A stretch of 64,000 nt of DNA from Diploptera punctata. Lineage: Eukaryota; Arthropoda; Insecta; Blattodea; Blaberidae. This document shows positions 63,906-64,000 of the stretch, piece after piece. Position numbers and translations under genes: made by a program. The notes beneath the pieces are model-generated. The model did not search any database, was not told the DNA's origin, and saw only the letters and a program-made list of their open reading frames with translations. Location: the NCBI GenBank assembly GCA_030220185.1, contig JASPKZ010005707.1, forward strand, positions 496,001 through 560,000. The letters are read 5' to 3'. Within the stretch, counting starts at the first letter, position 1. Each line of letters opens with the position of its first letter.

Positions 63906-64000
63906 TTATTAATGCACCACAAACAAACAAACAAACACAGTACTGAATTGAATATCCTTGCCTAACATGTTCCGTGGTAAGTGCAATCTTGCTTATGACG

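Overview
The window is animal nuclear DNA, almost certainly from an insect with a large, repeat-rich genome. The evidence is spliced cuticular-protein genes of the CPR (Rebers-Riddiford, RR-2) family, a tRNA-Tyr gene with an intron, and many interspersed LINE and SINE fragments. A cockroach or termite (Blattodea), or another polyneopteran, is my best guess from the retroelement families, but the sequence alone does not prove it. There is no sign of bacterial operons.

Three CPR genes lie on the minus strand and form the only recognisable host protein-coding content. Gene A is cut by the left edge: exon 1 at 2456-2470 and exon 2 at 1019-1277, with a frameshift in exon 2 and a GC donor on intron 1. 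Gene B is complete: exons 19507-19521, 14819-15073 and 12298-12663, giving 211 residues. Gene C has exons at 61049-61183 and 59241-59579; its first exon is not visible and probably lies beyond the right edge. In A and B the first exon codes for only five residues and sits just below a TATA box. The second exon carries the rest of the signal peptide and a His/Ala/Pro-rich repeat, and in B and C the third carries the RR-2 chitin-binding domain. The products are secreted structural proteins of the exoskeleton.

The rest is mobile and repetitive DNA. One RTE-like LINE, whose 3' ends carry GTTA or GTAA repeats, is present in about twenty pieces; several copies have 12-18 bp target duplications. Other LINE groups occur at about 3.5-5.9, 12.9, 16.3, 21.2, 25, 27, 31.6-33.0, 35.2-37.5, 39-40, 43.3, 45, 48.3, 50.7, 52-53.4 and 62 kb. 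Four tRNA-headed SINE families are present, and two of them share their 3' ends with LINEs in this same window. DNA transposons include a TTAA-target MITE in three copies, a hAT-like element with 8-bp duplications and a BED-finger remnant, and several foldback elements.

Region by region: 0-3 kb gene A and a MITE; 3-8.2 kb LINE and SINE fragments; 8.5-10.5 kb a dispersed repeat, tRNA-Tyr and a long hairpin; 11-19.6 kb gene B, whose 4.4-kb first intron holds a tRNA-like inverted array and a 16-unit minisatellite; 20-57 kb nested transposons with no convincing host gene; 57-61.2 kb gene C and AT-rich flanks; 61.4-64 kb tandem repeats and LINE 3' ends.
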